From positions 14,704,243 through 14,768,242 of the forward strand of contig NC_092642.1 of NCBI RefSeq assembly GCF_039555335.1: a stretch of 64,000 bases of DNA, in the 5' to 3' direction. The notes under the pieces were generated by a model. The model saw only the letters and a list, made by a program, of their open reading frames with translations, had not been told where the DNA came from and made no database searches. Numbering within the stretch: the stretch's first letter is position 1; each line of letters begins with the position of its first letter. This stretch comes from Amphiura filiformis. Its lineage: Eukaryota; Echinodermata; Ophiuroidea; Amphilepidida; Amphiuridae. The translations under genes were made by a program, and so were the position numbers. Below are positions 21,985-35,941 of the stretch, one piece after another.

Positions 21985-24900
21985 ATAGAATTTATTTATT
22001 TATTTATTTATTTATTTCAACTTTCTTTATACAGGGTAGCTCCTTCAGTGTAAAGGCACTGCTATTCTTAGAGGCCCTGTGACATACAGGGTGTAATTTA
22101 CATTGATATTACATAAATATTACAAGAAAAATATACATGTACAATATACTAATGAAATTACAAGAATCAAGAAAATTAATACAAAAGTAAAAATCAATGA
22201 ACAGTGGGGTTTGTGAGAGCTCTTGATTTAAATTCACTTAGGCTCAAGGAAATATAATTAGTGCGAGTGTCAACATCAACAGAACTATTCCACAGATTTG
22301 CTGCTCTCGTCTGAAACAATCTCTTACCAGAGTTATTGTTAAATTGAGGAACAACAAGTGAATTGGAGGAAGTACCTCTTGTGACATGATCATGAGTGGA
22401 TTTGGTAAATGAAAATTTGGAACAAAGATAATCAGGAGCTCTACCAGTAAGGCATTTATATAACATAATAAGAATATGGTTATCCCACCTATTATCTAGT
22501 TTGAGCCACTTGAGAGAAGACATCATCGAATCAATATTAGTAGGCATGTCCACTAAAAATTGAAGTACTTTTAAATTGATTCAGACCTAACTTATTGGAT
22601 GGGAATTGATGAAAGAAACATTTTGGCGTTTAAATAATCTTAATCGGACGTTTCATTCCAGAGATATGGCCTTTCGAGTGTCACGGTTTTATATAGGGCT
22701 GCTAGAACATGTTAAAAAGTTAAAAGTCCAAAAAGGAATACTAACAGAAAGTGCAACTTTAAGGTACTTTTTCTTAATGTATTTATTAACTATCTTATCT
22801 GGAACATTATATTTGCTTATAACAACATGAAAATAAGATCATCCTGAAGATGTAATCGATTTTGTTGAGATACAACAAAAAAACTATAAGACATCAAAAC
22901 CCATGGTTTGTTTGTTGAAACCTCAAGCATGATCATAGATGGCCGCCATGGAAAATATCTCCATAGAGGAGATGAACAATAAGTGCATTATTTCAAATGA
23001 AAAACGGTAGTCTTAAACATTGTTCAATCTTTTAAGGTCAGCACATTTTATCTTCAAAAATTATTATATTTCATCATGGCATAAGTTTGGTAACATTAAT
23101 CACTACCAATTTTGAGAAATTTGCTCCAACTCAAAGGTTATCTTTACTACATTGAGCAATACACTGTGTGCATGGAAGCCATGATGGTCCCCGGTTTTTA
23201 TACTCCCTATGAAAATGGACATGGTAGTGAGAAGTGCACGGGAAGTGCATGATTTGAGATGGGCCGCGGTAGGCTTAAACATTCTTAAATTTCTTAACAT
23301 CCTACACATTTTGTCTTCATAAATAGTTAAATTTTATGAGTATGTAAGTTTGCTTGTCTGATTCACTCCAAATTCGGAGATAATTGCGTTTGAACACCTG
23401 ATGCACGGAATGGTGTCACTTCAACCTGTTGTAGTTCTCATCTCATTAAATTTTTCATTAAAAAAGTTGATCTCTTCATGCAGGAAGGTCCTCTCTATTT
23501 ACTGACCAAACAGGAAAAAGTTTGGTGAATGTTTTCTGGTGGAATCAGGAATTTCTTGAAACACCCTGATATAGGCCTACATTTGGATCAAAACAAGTAT
23601 GTACGCCATTTAACATGCCTGGGATTTCTTGTATCGATCAGTTTCTCCATAGACAATACGTGTGTGAGTGCACGCACACAGTAAATGAAAAATCGTTCTA
23701 GTGGAAACTGTATTGAGAGTGGGCATCCCTAATATTAGTTCTGATATCAGCAGAAAGAATAATTCTAGCAAGGTTGTTCAAGAGAATTTGTAACTTGCTT
23801 GAAAGAGTGAGTGAACAGTTGGACCAGACATGACTGCAATAATCAAAATGTGGCATAACAAGAGAATCAGCAAGCTTTTTGAGAATATAATTTGGAAGAT
23901 AATATTTAACACGACGAATAACACCACAACGTTTAGAGACATTGGAAGCAATTAAATCTATATGATGTGACCATGTCATGTGACTATCAAAAATAATTCC
24001 AAGATATTTGAAGTTGTCAACCCTCTCAATAATCTCACCATCATAAATTAAAGAAATATTTTGGTACTTACTGAGATTTTGAGGAGTACCAAAAAAGCAT
24101 CAATTTAGTTTTGCTGATATTCAGAGTGAGGTGGTTCTTTTAAACCAGCTGGCAATTTTACACATGTTAAGATTGAGGCTGTTTTGAAGACATAGAGGAT
24201 CTGATGAGCTAACAAGCAATGAAGTATCATCAGCATACGTTACTGTTTTACATATAACACTATCAGGCAGATCATTTACAAAAATAATAAATAATAAAGG
24301 ACCTAATATAGATCCTTGTGGAATTCCAATGTTAATTGGTTTTAAATCTGATAATGAACTACCTACTTTAACAGACTGCATTCTATTTTTGAGATAAGAT
24401 TTGAACCAGTTGAGTTCAATGTCCCTGATGCCAAATTTCTTGAGCTTATTAACAAGAAGACTGTGATTGACAGTGTCAAAAGCTTTCTTAAGGTCAAGAA
24501 ATATGGCACCAGTTACCTTTCCCTCATCCATGTTCATAAGAATAAAATCTTCAACATCAATAACTGTTGTTGCAGTTGAATATTGAGAACGAAAACCAGA
24601 TTGAGATGGGTTAAGAAAATTATTTACAGACAAATAAGAGTACATTTGATCGTGAACTGCACGCTCAATTATTTTAGAAACAATACTTAGTACAGAAATT
24701 GGACGATAATTTTCAACATTAGATTTACAACCAGCTTTGTAAATAGGAACAACTTTTGCATTTTTCCAATCAGAAGGAAAAATACCAGTAGCTAAAGAAA
24801 GATTACATATATACGCTAGTGATTTACAAATAATAGGAGCTGCAGTTTTAATAATTTGACATCAATATCATCAAGTCCAGGAGACTTGTTATTTGAGAAA

Positions 24901-26005
24901 TTCCATATTTGATCAAAAACATAATCAGCAGAGATACAATAGAAATTAAATTTATAACCATTATAATCATGATCGACACACAAATTATTGGCTTGAATAT
25001 TATCTTCATCATGAGAATTGAATTTACTAGCTAGGTTAGAACCAATAGTAGTAAAGTAATCATTAAAAACATCTGCAGTATCATTATCATTAGTAGTTAC
25101 TTTATCATTAACTTTAATGTTAGCTACTGAACTCTTATTTTTACTGGGAATAACCTTCCTAATGGTTTTCCATAAATTCTTAGAATTGTGTAAGTTATTT
25201 TCAATTTCTGTGTTGTAGTAATTTTTCTTAAGAGTTTTGCGTAAGTTATTGACTTTATTGCGAAGAGTTTTGGCTTTATCCCAATCAAGTGGATCATTAG
25301 TTTTATGAGCTTTATCATAATAGAATTCTTTATCTTTAGTAAGTTTCAGGAAGTCAGTAGTTACCCATTCAGGAGATATCCTCTAATCTTCTTTTCCCTA
25401 ATTGGGGCATGATTATTACATACCTCGTTGAACATATCAACCCAGACTGTCCAGGCAGCATCAACATCTGAGTAACTAGTAACTATATCCCAGTCTTTAT
25501 TTTTAAGTGAGTTAATAAAATCGACATCATTGAAATTTTTATATGAGCGAGATTTAATTAATTTAGGAGGGTTTTTAATTTTCTTACTTTTACGTACAAC
25601 AAAAATCAATGAGTGATCACTCAAGCCAAGATGATGTACTCCATGAGCAGTGATCATGTCAGGGTGTGTTACAAAAGCAAGATCTAAACAAGATCTTGTT
25701 TCAGGAGTAATTCTAGTAGCTTCAGTGATCAATTGAGCAAAGTTTGAATTCTTAGCCAAGTATTTAACCTTTTTAGAAAAGTTACTTTTAAATAAATCAA
25801 GGTTAAAATCACCAACAACTATAACCTCATTATAATTAGCCACAGCATTCTGTAATACAAGATCAATTTTAGTTAAATACTCAGCATTTGAACTAGGCTG
25901 TCTATAAACAGTACCAAGCAGAATTGGTTTAGTACAAGGCAAATTCATGAAATCATGAAAAGAAAAGACTGAAAACGTACCATATTTTGGAATGTTATCT
26001 CCTTA
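21985..26005 (-). mobile_element. CR1/L2-like LINE, 5'-truncated, several frameshifts, split by a DNA transposon
   Basis: Reading from right to left: apurinic-endonuclease-like C-terminal half (about 26005-25361; G-T-V-Y-R-Q-P-S-S, V-V-G-D-F-N-L-D, G-L-S-D-H-S-L-I); linker in a second frame; reverse transcriptase (24850-24121; F-L-D-L-K-K-A-F-D-T-V, G-I-P-Q-G-S-I-L-G-P, Y-A-D-D); thumb/tail (23979-23740 and 22541-22194, stop), interrupted at 22542-23730; 3' UTR ending in an ATTTATTTA microsatellite (21988-22016 on +). Frameshifts lie near 25375, 24860 and 24140. The endonuclease N-terminus and any ORF1 are missing. It is dead but still easy to read. Confidence 0.9.
22542..23730. mobile_element. 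1189-bp DNA transposon with 9-bp target-site duplication inside the LINE
   Basis: AATATTAGT is present at 22533-22541 and again at 23731-23739. The inserted block starts AGGCATGTCCACT and ends AGTGGGCATCCCT, imperfect inverted termini (11 of 13). On the minus strand the duplication reads Thr-Asn-Ile in the same LINE frame on both sides. A 9-bp duplication suggests a Mutator-like or related superfamily, by inference. No transposase is readable. Confidence 0.85.
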
Positions 26006-26904
26006 AAACATTAATGTGTATTATAGCACCAAATGGTTGTTAAATTGCATGTTCTACATGCTATGCTTATTATATTGCGCAATACACGTGTTTTTATTCT
26101 CGCAAGTTTACCGGAAGTTGCATTACGAATTGCATTCCAACTCCATTTGAAGCTGAAAGGTGCTTTAGATAGGGCATTGGGTTGTTCCAGTTTGAACCAA
26201 AAATCCGCAAAGAACTAAATTTATTTACGAAATTAAAAGATAAGACTACCATGACAAAAACGGTAATCTTTTGAGGGTTCTATGTAAATTTTACATACAA
26301 TTTTACCGTCTTTTTTAGTCTTCATTTTCACTAAATTTCAAAAAATGGCGTATACAAAATTTAAATAATTACTCTACCTTCTATACTAAATCAATTGTGA
26401 AGTAATTAGGTATTAAAAAGTGTTAAAGTAGATGTATAGTTAATATACATTTATTCCTTTACCTATCTGACAATTACAGTTTTTACACAAAAAATATTTA
26501 TTTAAAAAACCCAACACTCGGTTCTTTCCGGAGAGGTCACAGGACTACTGTGAACAGTACAATGATTAACATTAAAATCAAGTTGTTGATTTTACGTACT
26601 GGTATTTTAGAAACACTTGGCCAATGGTGTCAGCTGTTGATAAGTCCAATTAATATGTAACTACGCGTGGTTTTGTTACGAAACTGACGCATCCCTTCAA
26701 CATCTGAAACAAAACCAAAGTGGGCCAACTGAACAACACTGATTTCTAAGTATATAAAAAGAAATATAATTGAGAGTTTAAGCTCCCTAATCAGTCCCTC
26801 CCTAGTTTCATTCACAAGACTCCATTGATATTTTGGTTTATTCCCTTTGGTTGTGAATGTACTTTGCGTATTGCCCTAGTCGCGGTATCAAATCACGGTT
26901 TGTA
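26006..26904. other. Stretch without recognised genes
   Basis: AT-rich sequence. No repeat family from elsewhere in the window was recognised. Confidence 0.4.
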
Positions 26905-27060
26905 GGCACGCTTACGTTGCAACCGCATAAGCCACAATTTGTAGGAGTTAAAATCGATGAAAAGTCATGGAAAAGTCATATCGATGGAATATCAAAAACA
27001 ATTTTGCAAAATATTGGCATGGTAAACAAACTGACGAGTGGCGTATCCACCACATTTTTC
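26905..27060 (+). mobile_element. Small LINE reverse-transcriptase thumb fragment
   Basis: The frame near 26905-27045 reads F-V-G-V-K-I-D-E-K-S-W-K-S-H-I and I-G-M-V-N-K-L, the conserved stretch after the catalytic domain of CR1/jockey-type LINEs. Only about 50 residues survive. Confidence 0.6.
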
Positions 27061-27410
27061 ACTTTTTATATCATGTTGCGAAAAAGACTATTTTAACACT
27101 ATGTCTCAGACATGGTGGTTACGAAGATTTTTTTTTAATCTCACTAATTTATATTGTTTGTTTTTTTACGAAAAGAAATATTGCGTTGTAACCTCACGCG
27201 CACAGGGCTTACTATTACTAAAGTAGGCTGTCGAGAAACTCACCCAAAATGCTCAAATTTCTTCGATAAATATTGCATAATTCCGCCCTCTATACCTTAA
27301 GCAGAAGGTAAAGCCCTACTACGAGGGCGCACACGTTGAGTTGAATAAAAAACATAAAATACTGATAAATAGATATAAATAAATAAGAGAATAATAAAAC
27401 ACAAATAACG

Positions 27411-27507
27411 ATGTATAAAATAAGTATAAAAATAAAGAAAGAAATAGAGAAAGAACAAAGAAAGAAAAGTAAAAGAAAGAAAGAAAGAAAGAAATTGAGA
27501 AAGAATA

Positions 27508-27563
<56 letters not shown>

Positions 27564-27617
27564 AGGAAAGTAAAAAGAAAGAAAGAAAGAAAGAAAGAAA
27601 GAAATTGAGAAAGAATA

Positions 27618-27669
<52 letters not shown>

Positions 27670-27716
27670 AGAAGGAAAGTAAAAAAAAGAAAGAAAGAAA
27701 GAAAGAAAGAAAGAAA

Positions 27717-27792
<76 letters not shown>

Positions 27793-27796
27793 GAAT
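27411..27796. repeat. (AAAG)n microsatellite
   Basis: Interrupted GAAA tetranucleotide array belonging to the first higher-order unit. Interruptions (AATTGAGAAAG, GAAGGAAAGT) recur at 27480-27500, 27600-27615 and 27670, showing internal duplication. Confidence 0.95.
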
Positions 27797-28319
27797 GAAA
27801 AAGAGGATCACATAGCGTCCTCGATATAACGAACAGGCCTTTACTATATCTAAATTATTATATACAAAAATACTAAAGAATCGTGGTAAACTGCGACAAA
27901 TATTGAACATATAATATTACCAAAAATAAAATGCAGCGAGTATGATTTTAGGGGAATCTTACAAAAATTGCTTTGTAACCTCTCACAAGCCTTATTATTA
28001 CTAAAAGCAGCCTGTCGAGACTCTCACCCCTAATGTTCTACAAAATAGGGTCCCACGTACAGCGTCCTCGATATAACGAATAGGCCTTTACTATATCTTA
28101 ATTATTATTATACAAAAATACTCCAGAATCGTGGTAAACGGGGACAAATATTGAACATATAATATCACCAAAAAATAAAATGCAGCGAATTTGATTATAG
28201 GGAAATCTTGATAAATATTGCATAATTCCCCCTCTATGCCTTCAGCAGTGGGTAAAGCCCCACTACGAGGGCGCACACGTTGAGTTGAATCAAAAAACAA
28301 AAATACTGATAGATATATA

Positions 28320-28995
<676 letters not shown>

Positions 28996-29534
28996 GGATC
29001 ACATAGCGTCCTCGATATACGAACAGGCCTTTACTATATCTAAATTATTATATACACAAATACTAAAGAATCGTGGTAAACTGCGACAAATATTGAACAT
29101 ATAATATCACCAAAAATAATATCTAGCGATTATGATTTTAGGTGAATCTTAGAAAAATTGCTTTGTAATCTCAAGCTCACAAGCCTTATTATTACTAAAA
29201 GCAGCCCGTCGAGAAACTAACCCCTAATGTTCTACAAACTAGGGTCACATAGGGTCCTCGATATAACGAACAGGCCTTTGCTATATCTTAATTATTATCA
29301 TACAAAAATACTAAAGAATGGTGGTAAACTGGGACAAATATTGAACATATGATATCACCAAAAAATAAAATGCAGCGATTTTGATTTTAGGGAAATCTTG
29401 ATAAATATTGCATAATTCCGCCCTCTAGGCCTTCAGCAGTGGGTAAAGCCGTACTACGAGGCCGCACACGTTGAGTTGAATAAAAAACATAAATACAGAT
29501 AAAAATTGATACTTTTCGGACTTTTGGGGTTCGA

Positions 29535-30203
<669 letters not shown>

Positions 30204-30569
30204 GGCACGACATTTGATTGTAATAATTTCGAATATTTGATGGCTGTGTTAGGTTTTAAATTTGAAATAAGTTTTAAATTTACGTTTGCTCGGCTTTTGG
30301 CATTTGTTGCATAGAAAAGCGGGCAAGATTAAACACGAAACGTCTCTGGATGCCAACACCCTTATCAGTGTCATATTAATTGATGCATGTAATAGTAATA
30401 ATTATGATGATTAAATGAGAAAATATATACAGACATGCAGTTGAAACCCAGTAACCATTTTTTGTTGTTGTTGAAGGGGTGGGATTTGGGGGATTTGAAG
30501 TATCAGCCTACCTGCTGGTTATCAGTGGAATTCAGTGAGAACTTTGTAAATCGTTATCAGTCTGTAGCA

Positions 30570-31142
30570 CAACGGCACGCCGTTTACAGTAAAATACAAC
30601 GGCTGGCAGTTGTCAACAACTGCTGCTCGTTGCCAATTCTGCAAATCGGATTTGGGCTCTCTTTTTCCTAATTTGTGCTCACTATTCGGGAATTGTATGC
30701 ATATTTTAATGCTGGCAACATTGCTTTTTCCGCCCAACGATCACATGACGTCATCGATTTCAACTCCGACCCTGCCACAGTCGAGATAATCATGAAAATG
30801 GAGACGATATTGACATGTTTTTGGTCAGAAACGGGCAACTTCATGGGCCAATTACGGTGCTTTACCGGAATAATTTGGTGAGTTGGAATAATTTTTTTAC
30901 TAAAATGATGTTCGGTGTGCATGAATCCGCAAAAATATTGCTGGGTAAATCGTTCTTTCATGAGGGGTAAATCGTCTGGGAAATGGGCTATTTCCAACAA
31001 ATTTGCATTCACCAACGAGTACACGTTGACCATGTCAACGCCGTATCGTTGTTGTCAGAATTTACAACGTGATTGCGTTGTCCACCATTAGAGTTCAGAT
31101 CATGACAATGGCTGTCCGTTGACAATCAACGGTACGGCGTTG
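30570..31142. promoter_or_regulatory. Left array of CAACG-N6-CGTTG palindromes (8 sites)
   Basis: Perfect sites at 31013-31028, 31036-31051, 31065-31080 and 31127-31142; one-mismatch sites at 30570-30585, 30597-30612, 30617-30632 and 31106-31121. The hexamers all differ (AGTACA, CCGTAT, TGATTG, GTACGG at the perfect sites). They are likely binding sites for a dimeric protein such as the element's transposase; CAACGG is also a Myb-type core. The function is inference. Confidence 0.7.
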
Positions 31143-31170
31143 GTCTGTGATAAACGTAGATTGCTGATAC

Positions 31171-32560
31171 AATCTGATCATGTTGACCTGTTTGTCGTTT
31201 TTTAGAACATTGTTGCACGACTGCAGAATTCGACAACCTTTCACTATGTTTTCATTGTACATGTACATGTACACAAATTAAAGCTTACCGATAACTAATT
31301 CATAATGAGAATATGCCTGATTAAACATGTTTTTTAGTAATAGTCATCGTGATCATGCAGGGTCAGTACGCGTACACGACACGTGCATGGTATTTAGGTA
31401 TGCATGTGTATGCAGTATGTATACACCCGGGCCCGGGGCCGGGGTATACAAATGGTAGGTGACCTAGGCTAGGCAAACCTTAGTTAACACATTTACTAGT
31501 CAGCGAATTCGCCGAGACCGGGGCCCCAACACAATGCTTATTTACATAGAAATTTGAATTTTTTTCGAGAATAGGTGGGTGAAGGAAACCTACATAAATA
31601 TGTTTTCATTTTTTTATACTTCACTTGACCCAAATATATGATTTTTTATTGTGATAATCAAGTCGCACATGGAATTTTAGAGGGATTTTGATAGCAGTTC
31701 CATTAAAAAAAGCTGCTATCGCCATGAGACTAAGATCTAGAAACACCCCCGAAATGCCGTTTTAGGGAATTTTGCTAGCTGAATCTTTTTGATGAAAGTC
31801 AATCTTTGACAAGATGTAACTTTGCTACGGAAAGTGCTATGAAAAAAAGTTTTCAGTTTTGGCTTAGTTTACTCAAGGGCTTTAATTTGATATATAAAAC
31901 GATGCAATTTGATGTCAAATTTGAATTCACCTAGTATACCTACAAATGGGAATGTATGTCAAATGTATACGTAGACAGTAGCAGCGCCACGAATGGGGCA
32001 AATTTCCCCCAGTCAGAGCTCTTTGGCCTTCCAGTTGTGGTCTGTACCCCTACGCCACTGTGCCCCGGACCTTGCTCGATAAGTGTAACCACAAATTTGC
32101 TCACCGTCGACACAGATGGCTTCACATGCATGCAAAGCTAGAGTCAGATTCGCTGAAGCATGACTCCGTGTTTGTAAGTTCAGTTGTTTACACCATTGTT
32201 TACCATGGTATTTTGTGGTGAACTTGCATTCCTTGATATTATAATTTTTTAAGCCTGATAGTTGCCCCACCCATCATGATTTTGATAACGGATACAAGTC
32301 TCGTAGGGGGAACTTTAGTTAGGAATGTGTACTCTGAAATCTGGAACAGAATTTGAAGAACCACCGATGGCAAATTAAACCAATATACTGGAATTTCAAT
32401 CCTCCATTTATCAAACATATTTTATATAGGATTAGACGACGAATAAAAGCATTGTTTTACGCCGGGGGGGGGGCAGACTTTTCAAGTAGGGTCGGTTGGT
32501 CAGGATTTTTTTTTGAGGCTATAATATCACCACAAAAATCTGGCAAAATTTGATGCTTTT
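31171..32560. other. Interior of the 7.6-kb element, no gene seen
   Basis: A GC-rich self-complementary word (CCCGGGCCCGGGGCCGGGG, 31427-31445) stands out from the AT-rich surroundings. The open frames around 31940-32270 lack any recognisable domain. Confidence 0.4.
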
Positions 32561-32563
32561 TCT

Positions 32564-32825
32564 GCAAACATATTTTGAAAATATTCTGATTTTTTTTTGA
32601 GAGCACATCAGACATATCGAATTGCTTATTTTTTAAACGAGGAATGTCCTCCTGATGATAATATTGATATCAAATAATAATTTTTTTTTTTTTTGAAAAG
32701 ATCTTTTGGGAAAAAAATCTATATCTTCAAAATGTCAAAATTTTCAATTGATTGATATTTGATATCAGAAGGACATTTCTCGTTTTCAAAATGTAATTCA
32801 ATATGTCTGATGTGCTCTCATGTCC
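32564..32825. mobile_element. MITE family C, copy 2 (partial foldback)
   Basis: The tail AGAAGGACATTTCTCG...CAATATGTCTGATGTGCTCT (32767-32818) pairs with AGAGCACATCAGACATAT (32600) and CGAGGAATGTCC (32639). It shares the tail with copies at 5236-5690 and 42008-42338. Confidence 0.7.
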
Positions 32826-33078
32826 CACAAAAAAATACGTAAAACGTCGCTATCTGAGTATCTGAGCTCTTATGAACAAAAATTCTACCAAAACACAAAA
32901 TCTGGGTCGGTCGGGCCCGTAAAACATTCGCCACTTGCCATAAATATTTTTGTGTATCGTTATTTAACTTTGACCCTATGTCAAGTTTGATTGTCTGATA
33001 CTTAGTGATAGTGTAACATTAATTTCAAAATAGATCAAGGGTTGTCATACTGCGGAGCTATCTTGCATGTACCGTATT

Positions 33079-33533
33079 CGTCCGAGTATAGTCCCACCCC
33101 CCCCCCCCACCCCACATTTTTTCAAAAAATTCCAGAAATTGTAAAAAAAAAAATTGAAGTTTTTTTTTTCGGTTTTGGAGTGCCCTGGACCTAGACCTAA
33201 ATGCTAGGATCATTCATGGTTGACCTAAAAAACAAAAACAAATTCAAGATGTTTTGTGTTTTTAATATGAAAATTGATAATTCAAATTCAATGCATTTTG
33301 AGATTCATTAATAGATGAGTATGAATTATCAAACACAAAACATCTTGAATTTTTTTTTTATTTTTTTTTTTAACTCAACCATGAATGATCCTAGCATCTA
33401 GGTCTATAGCTCCAGGGACACTCCAAAAACCAAACAAACTTTTTTTTTTTTTTTTTTGAAATTCCAGTATAATCCCACCCCCCCCATTGTAAAAAATTTC
33501 CACCTAAAAAATGAGTGGGACTATACTCGGACC
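33079..33533. repeat. Foldback element (TCCGAGTATAGTCCCAC ends)
   Basis: Terminal arms TCCGAGTATAGTCCCAC (33081) and GTGGGACTATACTCGGA (33515). Inner arms AACAAATTCAAGATGTTTTG against CAAAACATCTTGAATTTTT, and GCTAGGATCATTCATGGTTG against AACCATGAATGATCCTAGC. A MITE inside the 7.6-kb element. Confidence 0.85.
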
Positions 33534-33661
33534 AATAATTCAATAATTTTAAATCATTGTTTTGATTAATTGATCAGCATGTCAGCCATGTCTAAATTTA
33601 AAAAAAAGCTTTGTTAAATAATTATCTTTTTATTTTCATTTTCCATTTGATTTAATCACAG

Positions 33662-33720
33662 AACTCGTAAAACACAAAAAACTGTACGATGAAGAGGCAA
33701 GCAGCGGAGATGAAGACTGA
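33662..33720 (+). CDS. Possible orphan terminal exon
   Basis: After a pyrimidine-rich tract and TCACAG (33656-33661), a 19-codon frame reads L-V-K-H-K-K-L-Y-D-E-E then an acidic end S-S-G-D-E-D and TGA (33718). The acidic end is also encoded by the second tandem copy (N-D-G-D-E-D). I do not recognise the protein and no upstream exon is visible. Chance is a real alternative. Confidence 0.2.
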
Positions 33721-34087
33721 ACTTCAGCAGTTAATGAGGAACTACAAATTAAATTTAAAAGAACTCTGAATTGCAATTGGGATCAACATCATGATCATTG
33801 GACTGTCACTGCGAACGTAGGCGAAAGTAATTATAGGGAAGTACAATGTACACCTCGGACGCTATTTGACAAATTAAAAGACACAAAAAACTGTACGATG
33901 AAGAGGCAAATGACGGAGATGAAGACTGAACTTCAGCGGTTAATGAGGAACTACAAATTATTAAAAAGAACTATGAATTGCAATTGGGATTATCATCATG
34001 ATCATTGGACTGTCACTGGTAACTGTAGGCAAAAGTAATTCTAGGGAAGTACAATGTAAATCTCGGACGATCATATTTGACAAAAGA
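33672..34087 (+). repeat. Two tandem copies of a 209-bp unit
   Basis: ACACAAAAAACTGTACGATG begins at 33672 and 33881. The copies are about 85-90% alike by eye to TTTGACAAA-TTAAAAG. The duplication includes the candidate terminal exon. Confidence 0.9.
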
Positions 34088-34535
34088 TGCATCGTCTTGT
34101 TGGATTGTGGATCATATCATTCCTTGAACCGAAGCCTGCAGAGTGAATGGAACGAAATTTGCATATTTACACGATCTTGATTTGATAAGGAATACAATGA
34201 ATTGTAATTATTTCACTGTAGCTTGATTTAAAATGCCAGGTACCAAGATTGAAATCACAAAGCATTTTCTTAATCTACTTCATTACTTTCTGAGGAAAAG
34301 GCAAAAAACAAAACAAAAATTTTGACTGAAAATGTTTGAAAATTTTTCTAACATACTATTGCAAACAATCATCAAAATACTGCCAAGAAAAGAAAGATCC
34401 AATTTCGACCAAAAGATTGTACTTGAAAAGTCTGATTTTAAATACGTTCTAAATGTAGCAGCGCTATACAAATATTTAAAATGTATGTATTGTATATATG
34501 TATTTTTTAACTTAGTTCTCTGGGTTGTTTGGATG

Positions 34536-34922
34536 AACAAATTTTAATCATTACCCAGAGCAGCCAGTGCACCTAAACATTGAAAAAACAAACCAACAGT
34601 GCATCTGGCCAGATTCGAACCAGCGACCTTCATATTACTAGCATGACCCTCTTGACTCTAGCTAATTGAGCCACAGAGGCACACTGGAGAAGAGCGGAAG
34701 ATTTAAATCTAAGGTATTAGGTTGAATGATGTTTGTCGCGTAATACTTATATAGATTTAAATCGTCCACCCTTCTCCAGTGTGCCTCTGTGGCTCAATTG
34801 GCTAGAGCGCCATGCTAGTAATACGAAGGTCATTGGTTCTAATCACGCCAAATGCATTTTTTTCCCACATTTTTTTACATTGATATGCGCTGGCTGCTCT
34901 GGGTAAAGATTAAAATTTGTTA
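34536..34922. mobile_element. Foldback with two inverted tRNA-Thr(AGT)-like arms
   Basis: 387 bp. Ends AACAAATTTTAATC and GATTAAAATTTGTT; the arms pair along nearly all their length around a centre at about 34729. Each arm carries a tRNA-Thr-like sequence: minus strand about 34680-34601 with A box TGGCTCAATTAGC and B box GGTTCGAATCTGG; plus strand 34782-34850 with TGGCTCAATTGGC and a decayed B box GGTTCTAATCAC. Both keep the loop CTAGTAA (anticodon AGT; 34817-34819 on +). Stem mismatches and a D-arm insertion argue against working tRNAs. It is probably two head-to-head SINEs or a tRNA-bearing MITE. Confidence 0.75.
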
Positions 34923-35032
34923 AATTTTTTTGTGTGTAATTATTAAATTGTATAAATTTAAAACAATTGCTTGCATAATGATTGAGCATTTTTTACTTCT
35001 GCTTCACTTTTTGAGTCAATTTACGTTTGGAG

Positions 35033-35941
35033 CTAGACAAAATTGGAAATCAATTTTGTTACAGTAATGATCTCTAAAAGACATCCCCAACAATATAAAT
35101 CCAAAAATGGGAATAGGGGGAAAATGCCAATTTGCATTTATAAAACAAAAATGGCTGCTTTATGCAGGGCTCAAATTTCAAAATTAGTTGATTCTGGTTA
35201 GCATGGTTAGAACCTGGTATTCCTCTCATTAATATTAGGATTCAGAAAAAGTATAGTTTAACATATATCTCCAATGTACACGTTTTAAGGTTTACTACAG
35301 GCATAAAGTTTTAAATGTCAACCATTGTCCACAGGGGTAAAAATATCAAAAAATTTTGATTTTGATCACAGTGGTGTCAAATTATCCCCTTGGAACATTT
35401 TAAACAAAGAATAGTTTGCCAAATCTCAGGTGTTTTGCTTCCTATACCTGTAACTTGTAACATTACAAAATAGGTCAATGGGTTTTGACTTATATGCCCT
35501 GTTACCGATAACAAAACACCTAATGAGATATATATGGCAAACTATTCTTTAATTAAAATATTTTTCCCAGCGGAATAATTTGAGACCACCTGATCACAAT
35601 AGGAGCATTTTGGACAATGATGGGGACCAAAATTTGACATTTCACCAATGTGCCTACAACTCAAGAACTGTATTGGAGATGGATCAAACTGCATGTATTA
35701 CGATTCATACTTTTTCTGATTTCTGAATCCTAATAATGAGAAGAATACAATTAGATGGGTTTTTTTTATCCATATTTGCCCAATTTTGAAATTTGAGCCC
35801 TGCATTTGTGGCCATTTTTGTTTTATGCAAATTAGCATCCCCCCTCTTCTCTTTTTGACCTTTTTGGATATATATTTGTTGTTCAGGAAGGTGGTTTAGA
35901 ATCACGAGCAAGCAAAAACATTGGTGTCCAATTTTGTCTAG
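35033..35941. repeat. 909-bp foldback element (CTAGACAAAATTGGA ends)
   Basis: Starts CTAGACAAAATTGGA and ends with its complement. The arms pair through GGCTCAAATTTCAAAAT (35168) against ATTTTGAAATTTGAGCCC (35791) and GAATAGTTTGCCA (35409) against TGGCAAACTATTC (35536). The spacer is short. No coding sequence. Confidence 0.85.

Noticed and set aside
30668-31033. 121-codon frame on -
   Set aside because: It overlaps the palindrome array of the 7.6-kb element and lacks any domain.
34601-34850. Two functional tRNA-Thr genes
   Set aside because: Anticodon stems mismatch, the D arm has an insertion, one B box is decayed, and both are arms of a foldback.
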